Source of the DNA: Clostridia bacterium
GTDB lineage: Bacteria; Bacillota; Clostridia; UBA1381
Reading direction: 5' to 3'
Assembly: GCA_017443895.1 (NCBI GenBank)
Contig: JAFSXU010000043.1
Coordinates: 24,443-88,442, forward strand
Length of the DNA stretch: 64,000 nucleotides
A model generated the notes under the pieces. It worked only from the letters and a program-made list of their open reading frames with translations, ran no database searches and was not told the origin of the DNA. Below are positions 6,547-15,078 of the stretch, in pieces. Both the position numbers and the translations under genes were made by a program. Each line of letters opens with the position of its first letter. Position 1 is the first letter of the stretch.

Positions 6547-8653
6547 TGTTTGTTATATTATCAGTTGATGCATTGTAGCGTATTACTGCTCTTATGCCCT
6601 TATTGTTTGTTACAACCGTATGCAGTACAAATCCGTAATCATCAACAAATCGCTCCATATTGGTATTATTCCCGTAAGGGCAAAGCACCCAGTAATTGTT
6701 CTTTCCGCCGATATCACAAAGCATATCAAGAGTCGGGATATATACATAATCATCAACATAGTAATGATATGCCGTTTTTGAAAGGTCACCTGAGCTTTTC
6801 TTTGTAAAGTTCCAGTAATTTGTATGGTCGCCCGCAACGGCAAGGCTCTTGAACTCTGTAGGTACGATTGCCTGATTTGTGGTTTTCTTTATCTTGGATA
6901 CCTCATCAGGTGTAAACTCCGATAAAAATTCGGTGTTCAACCAGTTGCGAAGATCACTGTATTCCCACAAATTATTATCCCCGTCAAAGGTACCAAACGA
7001 GATGCAGTCCTTTGTTACAAGGATTTCCGTACCGTCGTTGAGACTCTCATATATCTCCCATGTCACAGGCTCACCCAAATACCTGCCAAAGGTCATCGTG
7101 CGCTTTGGAGGCTGGTAATTGCATACTATTGAAAGCGCAACAATTCCTGCAACGGACAGCAAAATATTATGCTTTTTCATGCGTATAATGGTTATAATTC
7201 CCACCGCAAACAAAATATCTATGCAGTTTACAAACAAAAACATATGCTTTGCAATGTCGGCATGACCGTTGCCGATAATCGGTAAAACCATATTTATCCA
7301 AAGCCCTATGACAAGCACATTAAAGCTACTCATCATATATATCATGGAATTTGGCTCTTTTTTTCTGCGTTTTAGATAAAACACATCAATTACAACCGTA
7401 TATGCGGTAATTAAAATAAACGCAATAAACACTACAAGCGGTGTGTATAAGAATTTAAGCAATACTCTTAAATGCGACCACAGGCTATATCTGTTTGATA
7501 GCTCCATTGGTACGGTTTTTGAATTACCGGAATTTGGCGGTCGTATGTATGCCGAATTTTCTATTGCATAGCTTATGTTTTTAACCAATCTTACAGGGTG
7601 GAGTACATAGAAAAACGCAATCTTTAATTTTGATACCTTTTGGTAGAAATCCCTGTCAAACTCATTGCTTAATATGTCAATAGCATATTCATCCTTGTCC
7701 ATATATGCATTTGTATTCATAAGTACGGCATATTTTTTATCAACACCGAAAAATTTTAAGTCTTTTTCCGGTGTGTCGCTCTCCTTTATCGCTCCGTAGA
7801 ATACCGACTGGTAGGTTGTGTCCTTATTCATCCAATCGGGTATACGGGCGGAAAGGTTTATCACACACCCAACCGTTACCAGAAGTGACACAACAACGCC
7901 TATCCTAAAGAGAATACTCCTCTTTAGCACAATAAATGTAAGCGACAGAATACAGACTATTACAGAATACGGAATATTTGCAAGCTTTGAGCCTGCGAAA
8001 AAGTAGAGCGCGACAAAGAAGCATATAACCTTCGGTATGCTCGGTCTTCTGTGCATAAGAAGCCCCACGGATATGAGCATCATAAGTGCGACATACTGCA
8101 GCGGCTCTCCGTAAAACGAATTAAAGTAGAGAATGTATCCGATGTCGCAAAACATTATGACAAATATCAAAAATACCGCAATTCTCACCTTCAGCGTTGA
8201 GTCGGAGAAAAATGTAAATATCCCCCATGCCGCAATCGAGAGCATTAAAATATAAATAAGGGCAAGCCACATTATGTTATAGTTTGTCTCGGGCCTGTTT
8301 GTTATGATATTTACAAAGTAGTTTATTGTTTTTGATGCCTTGATTATCGTAAACTGCGGTGACCAATATATATCGTCTGCATTATATGTATCCCAGAGCG
8401 ACGCCAGTTTCTGTGATAGGGTATCGCCCTCTATTTTCATTTTATAATCCTGCTTGAAAAGATAATAATGATCCGTATCGTCCTTATATTCAAGGTTGTT
8501 GACAATAAGTACACGCCTGAAATCTCCGTTATCGGAAACTCCCACATTTTCGCCTGAATAAAGCTCAGCAAAACAAAGCACAAACACAAGGATTGCACCT
8601 ATTAACGGTAATATTCTCTTTTTTGCACTGTCTTTATTTATTACTTTTTTCAT
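6539..8653 (-). CDS. Large multi-pass membrane protein with a C-terminal DUF6273-like domain
   Basis: This 704-residue protein has one N-terminal membrane helix and an extracellular-looking GDFRRV segment near residue 45. About ten further hydrophobic helices cover residues 120-500. The soluble tail (about 520-700) contains WEYSDLRNWLN, as in the DUF6273 domain seen in clostridial surface proteins. The topology resembles integral-membrane glycosyltransferases or wall-glycan enzymes, but I see no diagnostic catalytic motif and assign no activity. It overlaps the tsaC frame by 8 bases and follows the divIC cluster after a terminator. What else it could be: a polymer exporter. Confidence 0.6.
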   Translation of the reverse strand: MKKVINKDSAKKRILPLIGAILVFVLCFAELYSGENVGVSDNGDFRRVLIVNNLEYKDDTDHYYLFKQDYKMKIEGDTLSQKLASLWDTYNADDIYWSPQFTIIKASKTINYFVNIITNRPETNYNIMWLALIYILMLSIAAWGIFTFFSDSTLKVRIAVFLIFVIMFCDIGYILYFNSFYGEPLQYVALMMLISVGLLMHRRPSIPKVICFFVALYFFAGSKLANIPYSVIVCILSLTFIVLKRSILFRIGVVVSLLVTVGCVINLSARIPDWMNKDTTYQSVFYGAIKESDTPEKDLKFFGVDKKYAVLMNTNAYMDKDEYAIDILSNEFDRDFYQKVSKLKIAFFYVLHPVRLVKNISYAIENSAYIRPPNSGNSKTVPMELSNRYSLWSHLRVLLKFLYTPLVVFIAFILITAYTVVIDVFYLKRRKKEPNSMIYMMSSFNVLVIGLWINMVLPIIGNGHADIAKHMFLFVNCIDILFAVGIITIIRMKKHNILLSVAGIVALSIVCNYQPPKRTMTFGRYLGEPVTWEIYESLNDGTEILVTKDCISFGTFDGDNNLWEYSDLRNWLNTEFLSEFTPDEVSKIKKTTNQAIVPTEFKSLAVAGDHTNYWNFTKKSSGDLSKTAYHYYVDDYVYIPTLDMLCDIGGKNNYWVLCPYGNNTNMERFVDDYGFVLHTVVTNNKGIRAVIRYNASTDNITNND

Positions 8654-8671
8654 TCCATAAAATTACAAAAT

Positions 8672-8696
8672 GGGGCGGATAATACCGCCCCAAATT
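8672..8696 (-). terminator. Terminator after the divIC cluster
   Basis: GGGGCGG pairs with CCGCCCC around a six-base loop, and ATTTTG follows on the minus strand. It lies between the divIC stop and the start of the large membrane protein gene. Confidence 0.65.
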
Positions 8697-8755
8697 TCAT
8701 ATTCCAAAATTATATGCTATTGACACTTCCTTCGGCAGTATCTAAAATGTATATT

Positions 8756-9070
8756 TTATTTCTCTTGGGAAACATCAACAAAAACCTTGGTATTGCTCTT
8801 TATAAGACCAAGCTTTTCGCTTGCCACTTTTTCTATGTACTCGTCACTGTCAACCTGTGTCATAAGCTCATCGGTTTCTTTCTGACGCACCTTTTCATAT
8901 TCAATCTTTTCTTCAAGCTTTGCAATTTCCGCCTTGTTAGCCCGTATCTGCGGAATTTGCATAAAGCCCTTAAATATCATAAATCCCGATATTATGGCAA
9001 CCGCCCAGACAAGAATTGTTTTTTTATGCTCAAAAGCGTAAACTATAATTTTATCCTTTAATCTTATCAT
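8756..9070 (-). CDS. divIC: Septum formation initiator DivIC/FtsB-family protein
   Basis: This 104-residue protein has one membrane helix (about 18-38), a coiled coil rich in Glu/Lys (about 44-72), and the C-terminal EKVASEKLGLI block of the FtsB/DivIC family. It should join the FtsL-DivIB division complex and activate septal wall synthesis. It is the last gene of the yab cluster and overlaps yabQ by 4 bases (ATGA), which argues for translational coupling and matches the Bacillus gene order yabP-yabQ-divIC. Confidence 0.9.
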   Translation of the reverse strand: MIRLKDKIIVYAFEHKKTILVWAVAIISGFMIFKGFMQIPQIRANKAEIAKLEEKIEYEKVRQKETDELMTQVDSDEYIEKVASEKLGLIKSNTKVFVDVSQEK

Positions 9071-9501
9071 TTTGCTCTCCCGATACTCTGTATCTTACTA
9101 ACTATCCTGCCAAATCCAACCACCAAAGGCATTATAATCATTTTATACAAAAAATGGCTCGCTGTCAAGCAAAACTTGAAAATATACTCCCATATTTTGA
9201 TTATACACCCTACTATGATACACAATATACTGTATATAAATCTGCTTACCGTAAGAATGTATATTAAAGCCCCCAAGCCAATGCCTACAAATTCATACCA
9301 CCGTATCACACCGTTATTTATATATGCAATTGTGAATATCAGAAGATAGGAAATAACCAACCAATATACAATATCCGTAACGGCTACTGTTTTACCCCTG
9401 CCTGTTAAGTATTTATGTATCGCACGCATAAAGTCATAGATAAGAGCAAACACCGCACCCATTGCCGCCATCAGCAAAAATACAACTGCATCATGCGTCA
9501 T
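9067..9501 (-). CDS. yabQ: Spore cortex biosynthesis protein YabQ
   Basis: This 144-residue membrane protein is mostly hydrophobic with four or five helices. It has the typical YabQ N-terminus (FLLMAAMGAVFALIYDFMR) and the following LTGRGK...DIVYW segment. YabQ is needed for cortex peptidoglycan formation in Bacillus. It overlaps both neighbours by 4 bases and so belongs to one translational block with yabP and divIC. Assignment rests on these motifs and on the gene order. Confidence 0.88.
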   Translation of the reverse strand: MTHDAVVFLLMAAMGAVFALIYDFMRAIHKYLTGRGKTVAVTDIVYWLVISYLLIFTIAYINNGVIRWYEFVGIGLGALIYILTVSRFIYSILCIIVGCIIKIWEYIFKFCLTASHFLYKMIIMPLVVGFGRIVSKIQSIGRAK

Positions 9502-9782
9502 TTTAAAAGTCCCGCAAAAAATCCGCCCTTTTCCTTTGAATGATACTGAATAAGGTCAACGCTTCCGCTTATTGACACATTTCCGTTTTCAATATCAAGC
9601 TTTGAAATGGACAGATTATTGCCTTTTATTGTCATGGCGCCCATGGTAGTCTTTAGATGCACTGCCTCGTCTGAAAACTCACTTACATCGTTTACTCCGC
9701 CGATATTCATCTCGGCACGGTCGTATAAATTGAGAGTGTGTGATTTTTGGTTTAGCTTATCTAATGTCACTTTTTCGCCCAT
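9498..9782 (-). CDS. yabP: Sporulation protein YabP
   Basis: This 94-residue beta-rich protein contains NLYDRAEMNIGGVNDV and the LSISKLDIENGNVSISG block seen in YabP/YqfC proteins, which work in spore-envelope formation under sigma-E control. I use the ATG at 9782 because GGAGG lies 8 bases before it; an in-frame TTG further upstream lacks a site. It overlaps yabQ by 4 bases. The single C-terminal hydrophobic end (FFAGLLK) is short. Confidence 0.9.
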   Translation of the reverse strand: MGEKVTLDKLNQKSHTLNLYDRAEMNIGGVNDVSEFSDEAVHLKTTMGAMTIKGNNLSISKLDIENGNVSISGSVDLIQYHSKEKGGFFAGLLK

Positions 9783-9834
9783 ATCCGTTACCTCCAAACA
9801 AAACTGCTACTGATAATGGATATGAAAAATTTTT

Positions 9835-10077
9835 TTAATTTATAACCTCATATAAACCCGATGCATCATTTTTTAAAACATGCTCGGCAATGGACAATAC
9901 CTTAACCTTTATTATCCTCTCGCCCATTTTTATCTCGATAATATCGTTTTCCTTAACATCATACGATGCCTTTATAACCTTGCCGTTTACCGTAATCCTG
10001 CCCTGGTCACACGCTTCATTTGCAATTGTACGCCTTTTTATAAGCCTTGAAACCTTTAAATATTTATCTATTCTCAT
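9835..10077 (-). CDS. rqcP: S4-domain RNA-binding protein RqcP (YabO)
   Basis: This 80-residue protein is a single S4 RNA-binding domain: MRIDKYLKVSRLIKRRT, then GRITVNGKVIKASYDVKENDII. RqcP/YabO binds stalled 50S subunits and supports poly-alanine tailing by RqcH during ribosome quality control. It lies between hup and yabP, 52 bases before yabP, with AGAGGTAGG before its ATG. Its place in the sporulation cluster is conserved in Firmicutes. Confidence 0.9.
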   Translation of the reverse strand: MRIDKYLKVSRLIKRRTIANEACDQGRITVNGKVIKASYDVKENDIIEIKMGERIIKVKVLSIAEHVLKNDASGLYEVIN

Positions 10078-10105
10078 AATCCTACCTCTTTTTAAAAAAA
10101 GAAAA

Positions 10106-10124
10106 GAGCCACATTTTGTAGCTC
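10106..10124 (-). terminator. Probable terminator or attenuator after hup
   Basis: On the minus strand GAGCTACA pairs with TGTGGCTC around an AAA loop (one G-T pair), followed by TTTTCTTTTTTT. It lies 20 bases after the hup stop and before rqcP. It should stop most hup transcripts, with partial read-through into the yab genes. Confidence 0.7.
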
Positions 10125-10144
10125 CCTTCTAAGACATTTTATAC

Positions 10145-10420
10145 TTATTTGTTTACGATGTCCTTTAATGCCTTACCAGCCTTAAATGCAGCAACTGTTG
10201 ATGCAGCAATCTTAATCTTCTCACCTGTTCTTGGGTTCTTACCCTCTCTTGCCGCTCTTGTTCTTGTCTCGAATGTACCAAAGCCCACTAACTGAACCTT
10301 GTCACCCTTCTTCAATGCATCTGTGATAGCATCTGTTACGGCGTTTACTGCTGCCTCTGCATCCTTCTTTGATAATGATGCACCGGCTGCAACTGCTGCA
10401 ATTAACTCTGATTTGTTCAT
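10145..10420 (-). CDS. hup: HU-family DNA-binding protein
   Basis: This 91-residue histone-like protein has the N-terminal [11 protein letters not shown] dimer helices, the [18 protein letters not shown] signature and the basic arm. HU bends and compacts the nucleoid. It has its own strong promoter (10483-10511) and a GGAGG site. It sits between mazG and rqcP, a position occupied by no HU gene in the Bacillus cluster but seen in some Clostridia. Confidence 0.96.
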   Translation of the reverse strand: MNKSELIAAVAAGASLSKKDAEAAVNAVTDAITDALKKGDKVQLVGFGTFETRTRAAREGKNPRTGEKIKIAASTVAAFKAGKALKDIVNK

Positions 10421-10482
10421 AATATAATCCTCCTAAATATATTTTAAGCCAACATACTGCCGACTTTATTTTACATTATGTA

Positions 10483-10511
10483 ATTCTAATATAAACTTTT
10501 GAAAATGTCAA
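10483..10511 (-). promoter_or_regulatory. hup promoter
   Basis: TTGACA (10506-10511) and TAGAAT (10483-10488) on the minus strand have a 17-base spacer. They lie about 63 bases before the hup ATG, in the only sizeable gap of the cluster. Confidence 0.8.
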
Positions 10512-10558
10512 TACTTTTCTTACATTTATTGCTAAATTGTCTGCTTTTTGGCTATTTT

Positions 10559-11338
10559 TCACAGTATTTTAGCCTCATTCCACAGTTTATCAAGCTCTGA
10601 AATGTCCAAATTGGCAATATCTATGCCCTTTTCCTGCGCTATCCCTTCCATTTTTGAAAACCTGTTTATAAACTTTTCGGTTGCACAGGCAAGCTCTGTT
10701 TCTGCGCTAAGCCCCAAATGTCTGCCAAGATTTACAACGCTGAACAATAAATCCCCATACTCTTCTTTGATGTTGGTATCGTTTTTGATTGCATCATGAA
10801 GCTCGTCCGTCTCCTCTAAAACCTTATTAAATACATCTTCCTTGTTGTCCCAGTCAAATCCGACTCCTGCGGCCTTTTTCTGCACCTTCTGCGCACGCAT
10901 AAGTGCAGGGAAATATTTTGGTACATCTAAAAGCATATCTGTATTTGATTTTATACCTTTTTCCTTCTTTTTATTCTTTTCCCAGTTGGTAAGAGCCTCA
11001 TCGACATTTCCTGCCTTGTCTTTACCAAAAACATGGGTATGACGGCTTATAAGCTTTGTGCAAACCTCGTTTAAAACATCACCAAAGTCAAACGCCTTTC
11101 TTTCCTCGCCAAGCACCGAATGGAATGCAACCTGCAGCAGTACATCGCCAAGCTCGTTTGCAAATGCCTTGTCATCGCCGTTATCAAGCGCATCAATCGC
11201 CTCATAGCACTCCTCAATCATATCCTTTTTGATACTCTGGTGCGTCTGCACCTTATCCCAAGGACAGCCGTCAGGCTGTCTTAGCCGTCTTATAATATTG
11301 AGTAAATCCGAAATTTCATACTGTTCCTTTTTTATCAT
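10559..11338 (-). CDS. mazG: Nucleoside triphosphate pyrophosphohydrolase MazG
   Basis: This 259-residue protein has two MazG repeats. The first has the CPWDKVQTHQS signature and the EECYEAIDALD...ANELGDVLLQVAFH metal site (about 38-75). The second runs from about 135 to 240 with EETDELHDAIK and EEYGDLLFSVVN. The enzyme hydrolyses noncanonical or excess NTPs to NMP and pyrophosphate. Bacillus YabN has an extra N-terminal methylase domain, which this protein lacks. It sits between spoVB and hup in the conserved sporulation cluster; GGAAG precedes the start. Confidence 0.94.
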   Translation of the reverse strand: MIKKEQYEISDLLNIIRRLRQPDGCPWDKVQTHQSIKKDMIEECYEAIDALDNGDDKAFANELGDVLLQVAFHSVLGEERKAFDFGDVLNEVCTKLISRHTHVFGKDKAGNVDEALTNWEKNKKKEKGIKSNTDMLLDVPKYFPALMRAQKVQKKAAGVGFDWDNKEDVFNKVLEETDELHDAIKNDTNIKEEYGDLLFSVVNLGRHLGLSAETELACATEKFINRFSKMEGIAQEKGIDIANLDISELDKLWNEAKIL

Positions 11339-11401
11339 TTTATAATTCTTCCTTTTAATGTTTTTTACATTATACCACCCGTCTTTTAATTTTACAAGCT
11401 G

Positions 11402-12925
11402 TCATTTACGCATTTTTTTAAGCTCGTCAAAATTTATTGTATTTGTTAAAAACACCATTAAAACATACACCGCACCTGATAATACAGTTATAACTCCGCA
11501 CTCAACAAATACATTATTGAGCAGGGGTGCAAGCCTTTCCTTTAAAACCATAACTGTGATAAGCATACACACGCCACACAAAGTTGGCTTTATCATTATT
11601 TCCATTATTTTGAATTTTAAACGCATATTTTTTAAAACACTTATATAAAGTGCAGCTGCCGATAAAAAATCGGTTATTATTCCTGCTATTATTGCGCCGT
11701 AAATATTTATATCCGCATTTGAAACAAGCACATACCCTAAAGCTATGCTTACAATCTGCGAAGCGGCCGTAATAACAAACGGCCCAAAAAGCCTGCCTGC
11801 GGACTGCTCTATTGCAATTATAATATTTCTGACGCTTATCGGTATCAGGCACGGCGCAAGAAGTGAGAGCATTTCTTTTGCGGTTACATTTTTAAACAGG
11901 ATATAGAGCATCTCCTCGCTCATGGTATACATCACCACGGAGCATGGTATTGATAATACGATTGAGAGCTTTATTGCAAACGATGTAATGGCAGCCGTTC
12001 TTTTATAATTCTTCTTTGCCACCTCGCCTGCAATTACAGGCAAGATACTTACGCCCATTGTTGCAATTATGCCTATGGGCAGATTAAATACAGTCTGTGC
12101 ATAGCCCGTATATGCGCCGTATAGAAATCTTGACATATCCTCGCCTATTCCCGATTGTATCAGTCTGCCTCTTATAACGGCAGTATCAAGCGTTGTAAGT
12201 GCATTTGCCGATACGGATATGGCAAAAAACGGTATGGCAACGGACAGGATATTTTTTATAATTTCTCTATCCCTTTGATACCTTATCCCATTTTCCTTTT
12301 TCGTGAACACATAACAAAGCAGTAAAATCAGGGTTGCTATTATCTCACCCACCGTAACGCCCGATATTGAGCCTGCAACGGACATTTCCATACCGTATGA
12401 GATAAAAAGCATTGCCCCGACAATACCTGCCACAAGCTTAACAAACGCCTCCGTCACCTGAGACACGGCAACAGGTACCATATTTAAAACGCCCTGAAAA
12501 TAGCTTTTATACCCTGCGCCCAGCGCCACAAAAAATATTGACGGCGACAATGCCCGTATTGCAAGAACTGCGCCCTCCTCCTTCATGGCAAGGGCAAGGT
12601 ACGGCGCTAAAAAGTAGAGTAAAACTGTACCAAAAAGTCCTGTCAAAGACAGCATCAGGGTTGATAAATTTACAGTCCGTCTTGCGTCGCTGAATTTTTT
12701 TAAGGTCATACTCTCGGCAACTGTTTTTGATATTGCAAACGGCAGTCCCGATATGACAAGGGACAAAAACATTATATAAACGGTAAATGCGGTATTATAT
12801 ACCGCCATTCCCTCTTCATTTATTATATATGTAAGCGGTATTTTAAAAACCGCGCCCAATACCTTAGATATTGCATTTGCAATCATAAGTATCAGAGCAC
12901 CTGTTAAGAAGCTCTGTTTTTTCAT
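11402..12925 (-). CDS. spoVB: Stage V sporulation protein B / MurJ-like lipid flippase
   Basis: This 507-residue multi-pass protein (about 14 helices) belongs to the MOP/MviN superfamily, polysaccharide-synthesis branch. Related SpoVB/YkvU/YabM proteins move lipid-linked glycans for cortex or wall synthesis. The opening block, with LTGALILMIANAISKVLGA, is typical. I choose the ATG at 12925, which follows AAAGGGGTGGAG; a longer frame to 12958 has no ribosome site. Its position before mazG matches yabM in Bacillus, so yabM-like and spoVB-like roles cannot be separated here. Confidence 0.9.
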   Translation of the reverse strand: MKKQSFLTGALILMIANAISKVLGAVFKIPLTYIINEEGMAVYNTAFTVYIMFLSLVISGLPFAISKTVAESMTLKKFSDARRTVNLSTLMLSLTGLFGTVLLYFLAPYLALAMKEEGAVLAIRALSPSIFFVALGAGYKSYFQGVLNMVPVAVSQVTEAFVKLVAGIVGAMLFISYGMEMSVAGSISGVTVGEIIATLILLLCYVFTKKENGIRYQRDREIIKNILSVAIPFFAISVSANALTTLDTAVIRGRLIQSGIGEDMSRFLYGAYTGYAQTVFNLPIGIIATMGVSILPVIAGEVAKKNYKRTAAITSFAIKLSIVLSIPCSVVMYTMSEEMLYILFKNVTAKEMLSLLAPCLIPISVRNIIIAIEQSAGRLFGPFVITAASQIVSIALGYVLVSNADINIYGAIIAGIITDFLSAAALYISVLKNMRLKFKIMEIMIKPTLCGVCMLITVMVLKERLAPLLNNVFVECGVITVLSGAVYVLMVFLTNTINFDELKKMRK

Positions 12926-12987
12926 GCACTCCACCCCTTTATTGTTCAATGCCGTCAACGATAGCTTGATAACATTACTTTATTGTC

Positions 12988-13016
12988 TTGTCTTTACAGT
13001 TTATTTGTGTTATAAT
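12988..13016 (+). promoter_or_regulatory. aroA promoter
   Basis: TTGTCT (12988-12993) and a perfect TATAAT (13011-13016) with a 17-base spacer lie about 42 bases before the aroA ATG. The -35 is only a moderate match. Confidence 0.7.
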
Positions 13017-13057
13017 CGGTTTAGAATTTTTTAGACCTCTTTAAGGAGTAAAATTTA

Positions 13058-14323
13058 ATGGAAATAAAAAAAATTACCTCTCTAAACGGCGCTTTTACTG
13101 TGCCCGGAGACAAGTCCATTTCACACAGAGCCATAATGTTCGGCGCAATTTGTGACGGAGTTTCGCATATAACAGGATTTTTAAACGGTGCGGATTGCTT
13201 GTCCACAATCGAGTGTTTTCGGCAAATGGGTGTACAAATTGATGTAAATAACGATGCGGTAACGGTATACGGAAAAGGGTTGCACGGTTTAAAAAAGCCC
13301 GATGAGCTTTTATATACGGGTAACAGCGGAACGACCACAAGGCTTTTATGCGGTCTTTTATGCGCACAGGACTTTGAATGTGATATTGCAGGCGATGAGT
13401 CCATTGCAAAGCGTCCGATGAAGCGTGTTTGTGAGCCGTTACGGCTTATGGGGGCAAAAATTGACGGTGATTACTGTCCATTGCATATTACAGGCAAGGA
13501 AATAAACGGTATTGACTATCATATGATGGTTGCATCGGCGCAGGTTAAAACTGCGCTTATTCTTGCAGCCATGTATGCAAACGGCAAAACCACCATACAC
13601 GAGCTTGAAAAATCAAGGGACCATACCGAGCTTATGCTAAGGGCAATGGGCGCAAATATTGAGGTTGACGGACTTAACATAACAATTGATAAGACCGACC
13701 GCTTAAATGCGCAGGATATTAAAGTCCCGGGTGATATTTCATCGGCGGCATTTTTTATGGTATTGGGCGCAATTTTAAAAAATTCGGAAATTACAATAAA
13801 AAATGTCGGGATAAACCCGACAAGAACAGGTATAATTGATGTGCTTTTGGATATGGGTGCAGACATTACCTTAGAAAACAAAAGAGTTGTAACAGGCGAG
13901 CAGGTCGCAGATATTAAGGTGCGCTCATCAAAGCTAAAAGCCGTTACAATCGGCGGTGATATTATACCGCGCTTAATTGACGAGCTTCCCATAATTGCGG
14001 TTGCCTCTGTTTTTGCCGAGGGAAAAACCGTCATAAAAGACGCACAGGAGCTAAAGGTCAAGGAAACAAACAGGATTTTTGCGGTTGTTAACGAGTTTAA
14101 AAAATGCGGTGTTGATATAAAAGAAACCGACGACGGTATGATTATAAACGGCAATAAGCCGATACACGGCGCCGATTTTAAAACCTACGGCGATCATAGA
14201 ATGGCAATGTCCCTGACGGTTTTAGCACAAATGGCGAGCGGTATTTCAACCATTGATGATGATAAATGCGTAAGCGTTTCGTATCCTTCATTTTTTGATG
14301 ATCTGTATGGACTTTCAAAATAA
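13058..14323 (+). CDS. aroA: 3-phosphoshikimate 1-carboxyvinyltransferase (EPSP synthase)
   Basis: This 421-residue enzyme joins phosphoenolpyruvate to shikimate 3-phosphate in the sixth step of the chorismate pathway. Visible motifs are PGDKSISHRAIM (substrate-binding Lys/Ser), NSGTTTRLLCG, the catalytic-region RPMKR, and ELKVKETNRI plus GDHRMAMS near the C-terminus. AAGGAG precedes the ATG. It is alone, divergent from spoVB and convergent with the glutamate synthase genes; no other aro gene lies in the window. Confidence 0.97.
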   Translation: MEIKKITSLNGAFTVPGDKSISHRAIMFGAICDGVSHITGFLNGADCLSTIECFRQMGVQIDVNNDAVTVYGKGLHGLKKPDELLYTGNSGTTTRLLCGLLCAQDFECDIAGDESIAKRPMKRVCEPLRLMGAKIDGDYCPLHITGKEINGIDYHMMVASAQVKTALILAAMYANGKTTIHELEKSRDHTELMLRAMGANIEVDGLNITIDKTDRLNAQDIKVPGDISSAAFFMVLGAILKNSEITIKNVGINPTRTGIIDVLLDMGADITLENKRVVTGEQVADIKVRSSKLKAVTIGGDIIPRLIDELPIIAVASVFAEGKTVIKDAQELKVKETNRIFAVVNEFKKCGVDIKETDDGMIINGNKPIHGADFKTYGDHRMAMSLTVLAQMASGISTIDDDKCVSVSYPSFFDDLYGLSK

Positions 14324-14358
14324 AAATAGGTTGTTGCCTTGTAGCAACAACCTATTTT
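14323..14358. terminator. Bidirectional terminator between aroA and the glutamate synthase cluster
   Basis: A 15-bp perfect stem (AAAATAGGTTGTTGC with its complement) surrounds a six-base loop, with T runs on both strands. It ends at the stop codon of the facing gene. Confidence 0.92.
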
Positions 14359-15077
14359 TAATTTGCAACATACATCTGTTTATACGGATTTTTCGTATCG
14401 GGTACAACAAGTGTAAATTCGGAGCTTAAAATCTCGTTTTCATCATACCCAAAATGCATACAAAATTCTTGTATATATTCCCTTATTTCATCAATATCCG
14501 CTTTGCCGGCTGTGGTTATATGCACCTGTTGCGGAAAGCGTATGTCCTTACAGTCCGAGCGCAAAAGCATTTTACCGCCGTGCATACCTGTGCATGGGAA
14601 ATTACTTACAATGGGCTTTGTATCATCTGTTAGTCCCAGCACAATTATAGTACCGCCTGCCTGATACTCGCCCAGAAAACTGCCTGCTCTGCCTCCTATA
14701 ACAAGGCAGGGCTGTTTATCCTTATACGCTTTCATATGTATGCCTGCCCTATAGCCTGCGTTGCCCTTTACAAATATTTTTCCGCCACGCATTGCATAGC
14801 CTGTGGCATCACCGATATTACCATGTACTATAATTTTGCCCTCATTCATGGTATCACCGACAGCGTCCTGCGCATTGCCGTTTACCGTGATTTTTGCACC
14901 GTTTAAATATGCGCCTAAAGCATTTCCCGGTACACCGTTTATTGTAATTTCCTTATCCGACATACCTGCGCCTATAAACCGCTGTCCCATACAGCCCGAC
15001 ACTGTACAGCCGCCCGACATTTGCCGTATGGCTTCGTTAAGCTCTTTATATTCAAGATTTTTTGCATCTATATTCAT
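14358..15077 (-). CDS. Split glutamate synthase, GXGXG (alpha C-terminal) domain protein
   Basis: This 239-residue beta-helix protein corresponds to the C-terminal domain of the large GOGAT subunit. It shows repeated Gly-rich turns such as GNALGAYLNG, GNAQDAVGD, GNIGDATGYAMRGG and GNAGYRAGIHM. In one-piece enzymes this domain holds the catalytic domains together. Here it is a separate gene at the end of a five-gene unit, one base after the oxidoreductase stop. The tail (about 180-239) has no clear motif. Similar stand-alone domains occur in archaea and clostridia. Confidence 0.88.
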   Translation of the reverse strand: MNIDAKNLEYKELNEAIRQMSGGCTVSGCMGQRFIGAGMSDKEITINGVPGNALGAYLNGAKITVNGNAQDAVGDTMNEGKIIVHGNIGDATGYAMRGGKIFVKGNAGYRAGIHMKAYKDKQPCLVIGGRAGSFLGEYQAGGTIIVLGLTDDTKPIVSNFPCTGMHGGKMLLRSDCKDIRFPQQVHITTAGKADIDEIREYIQEFCMHFGYDENEILSSEFTLVVPDTKNPYKQMYVAN

Positions 15078-15078
15078 A

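Noticed and set aside
13519..14154. A 211-codon minus-strand open frame in aroA
   Set aside because: It is antisense to a clear aroA, with composition that mirrors its codons.
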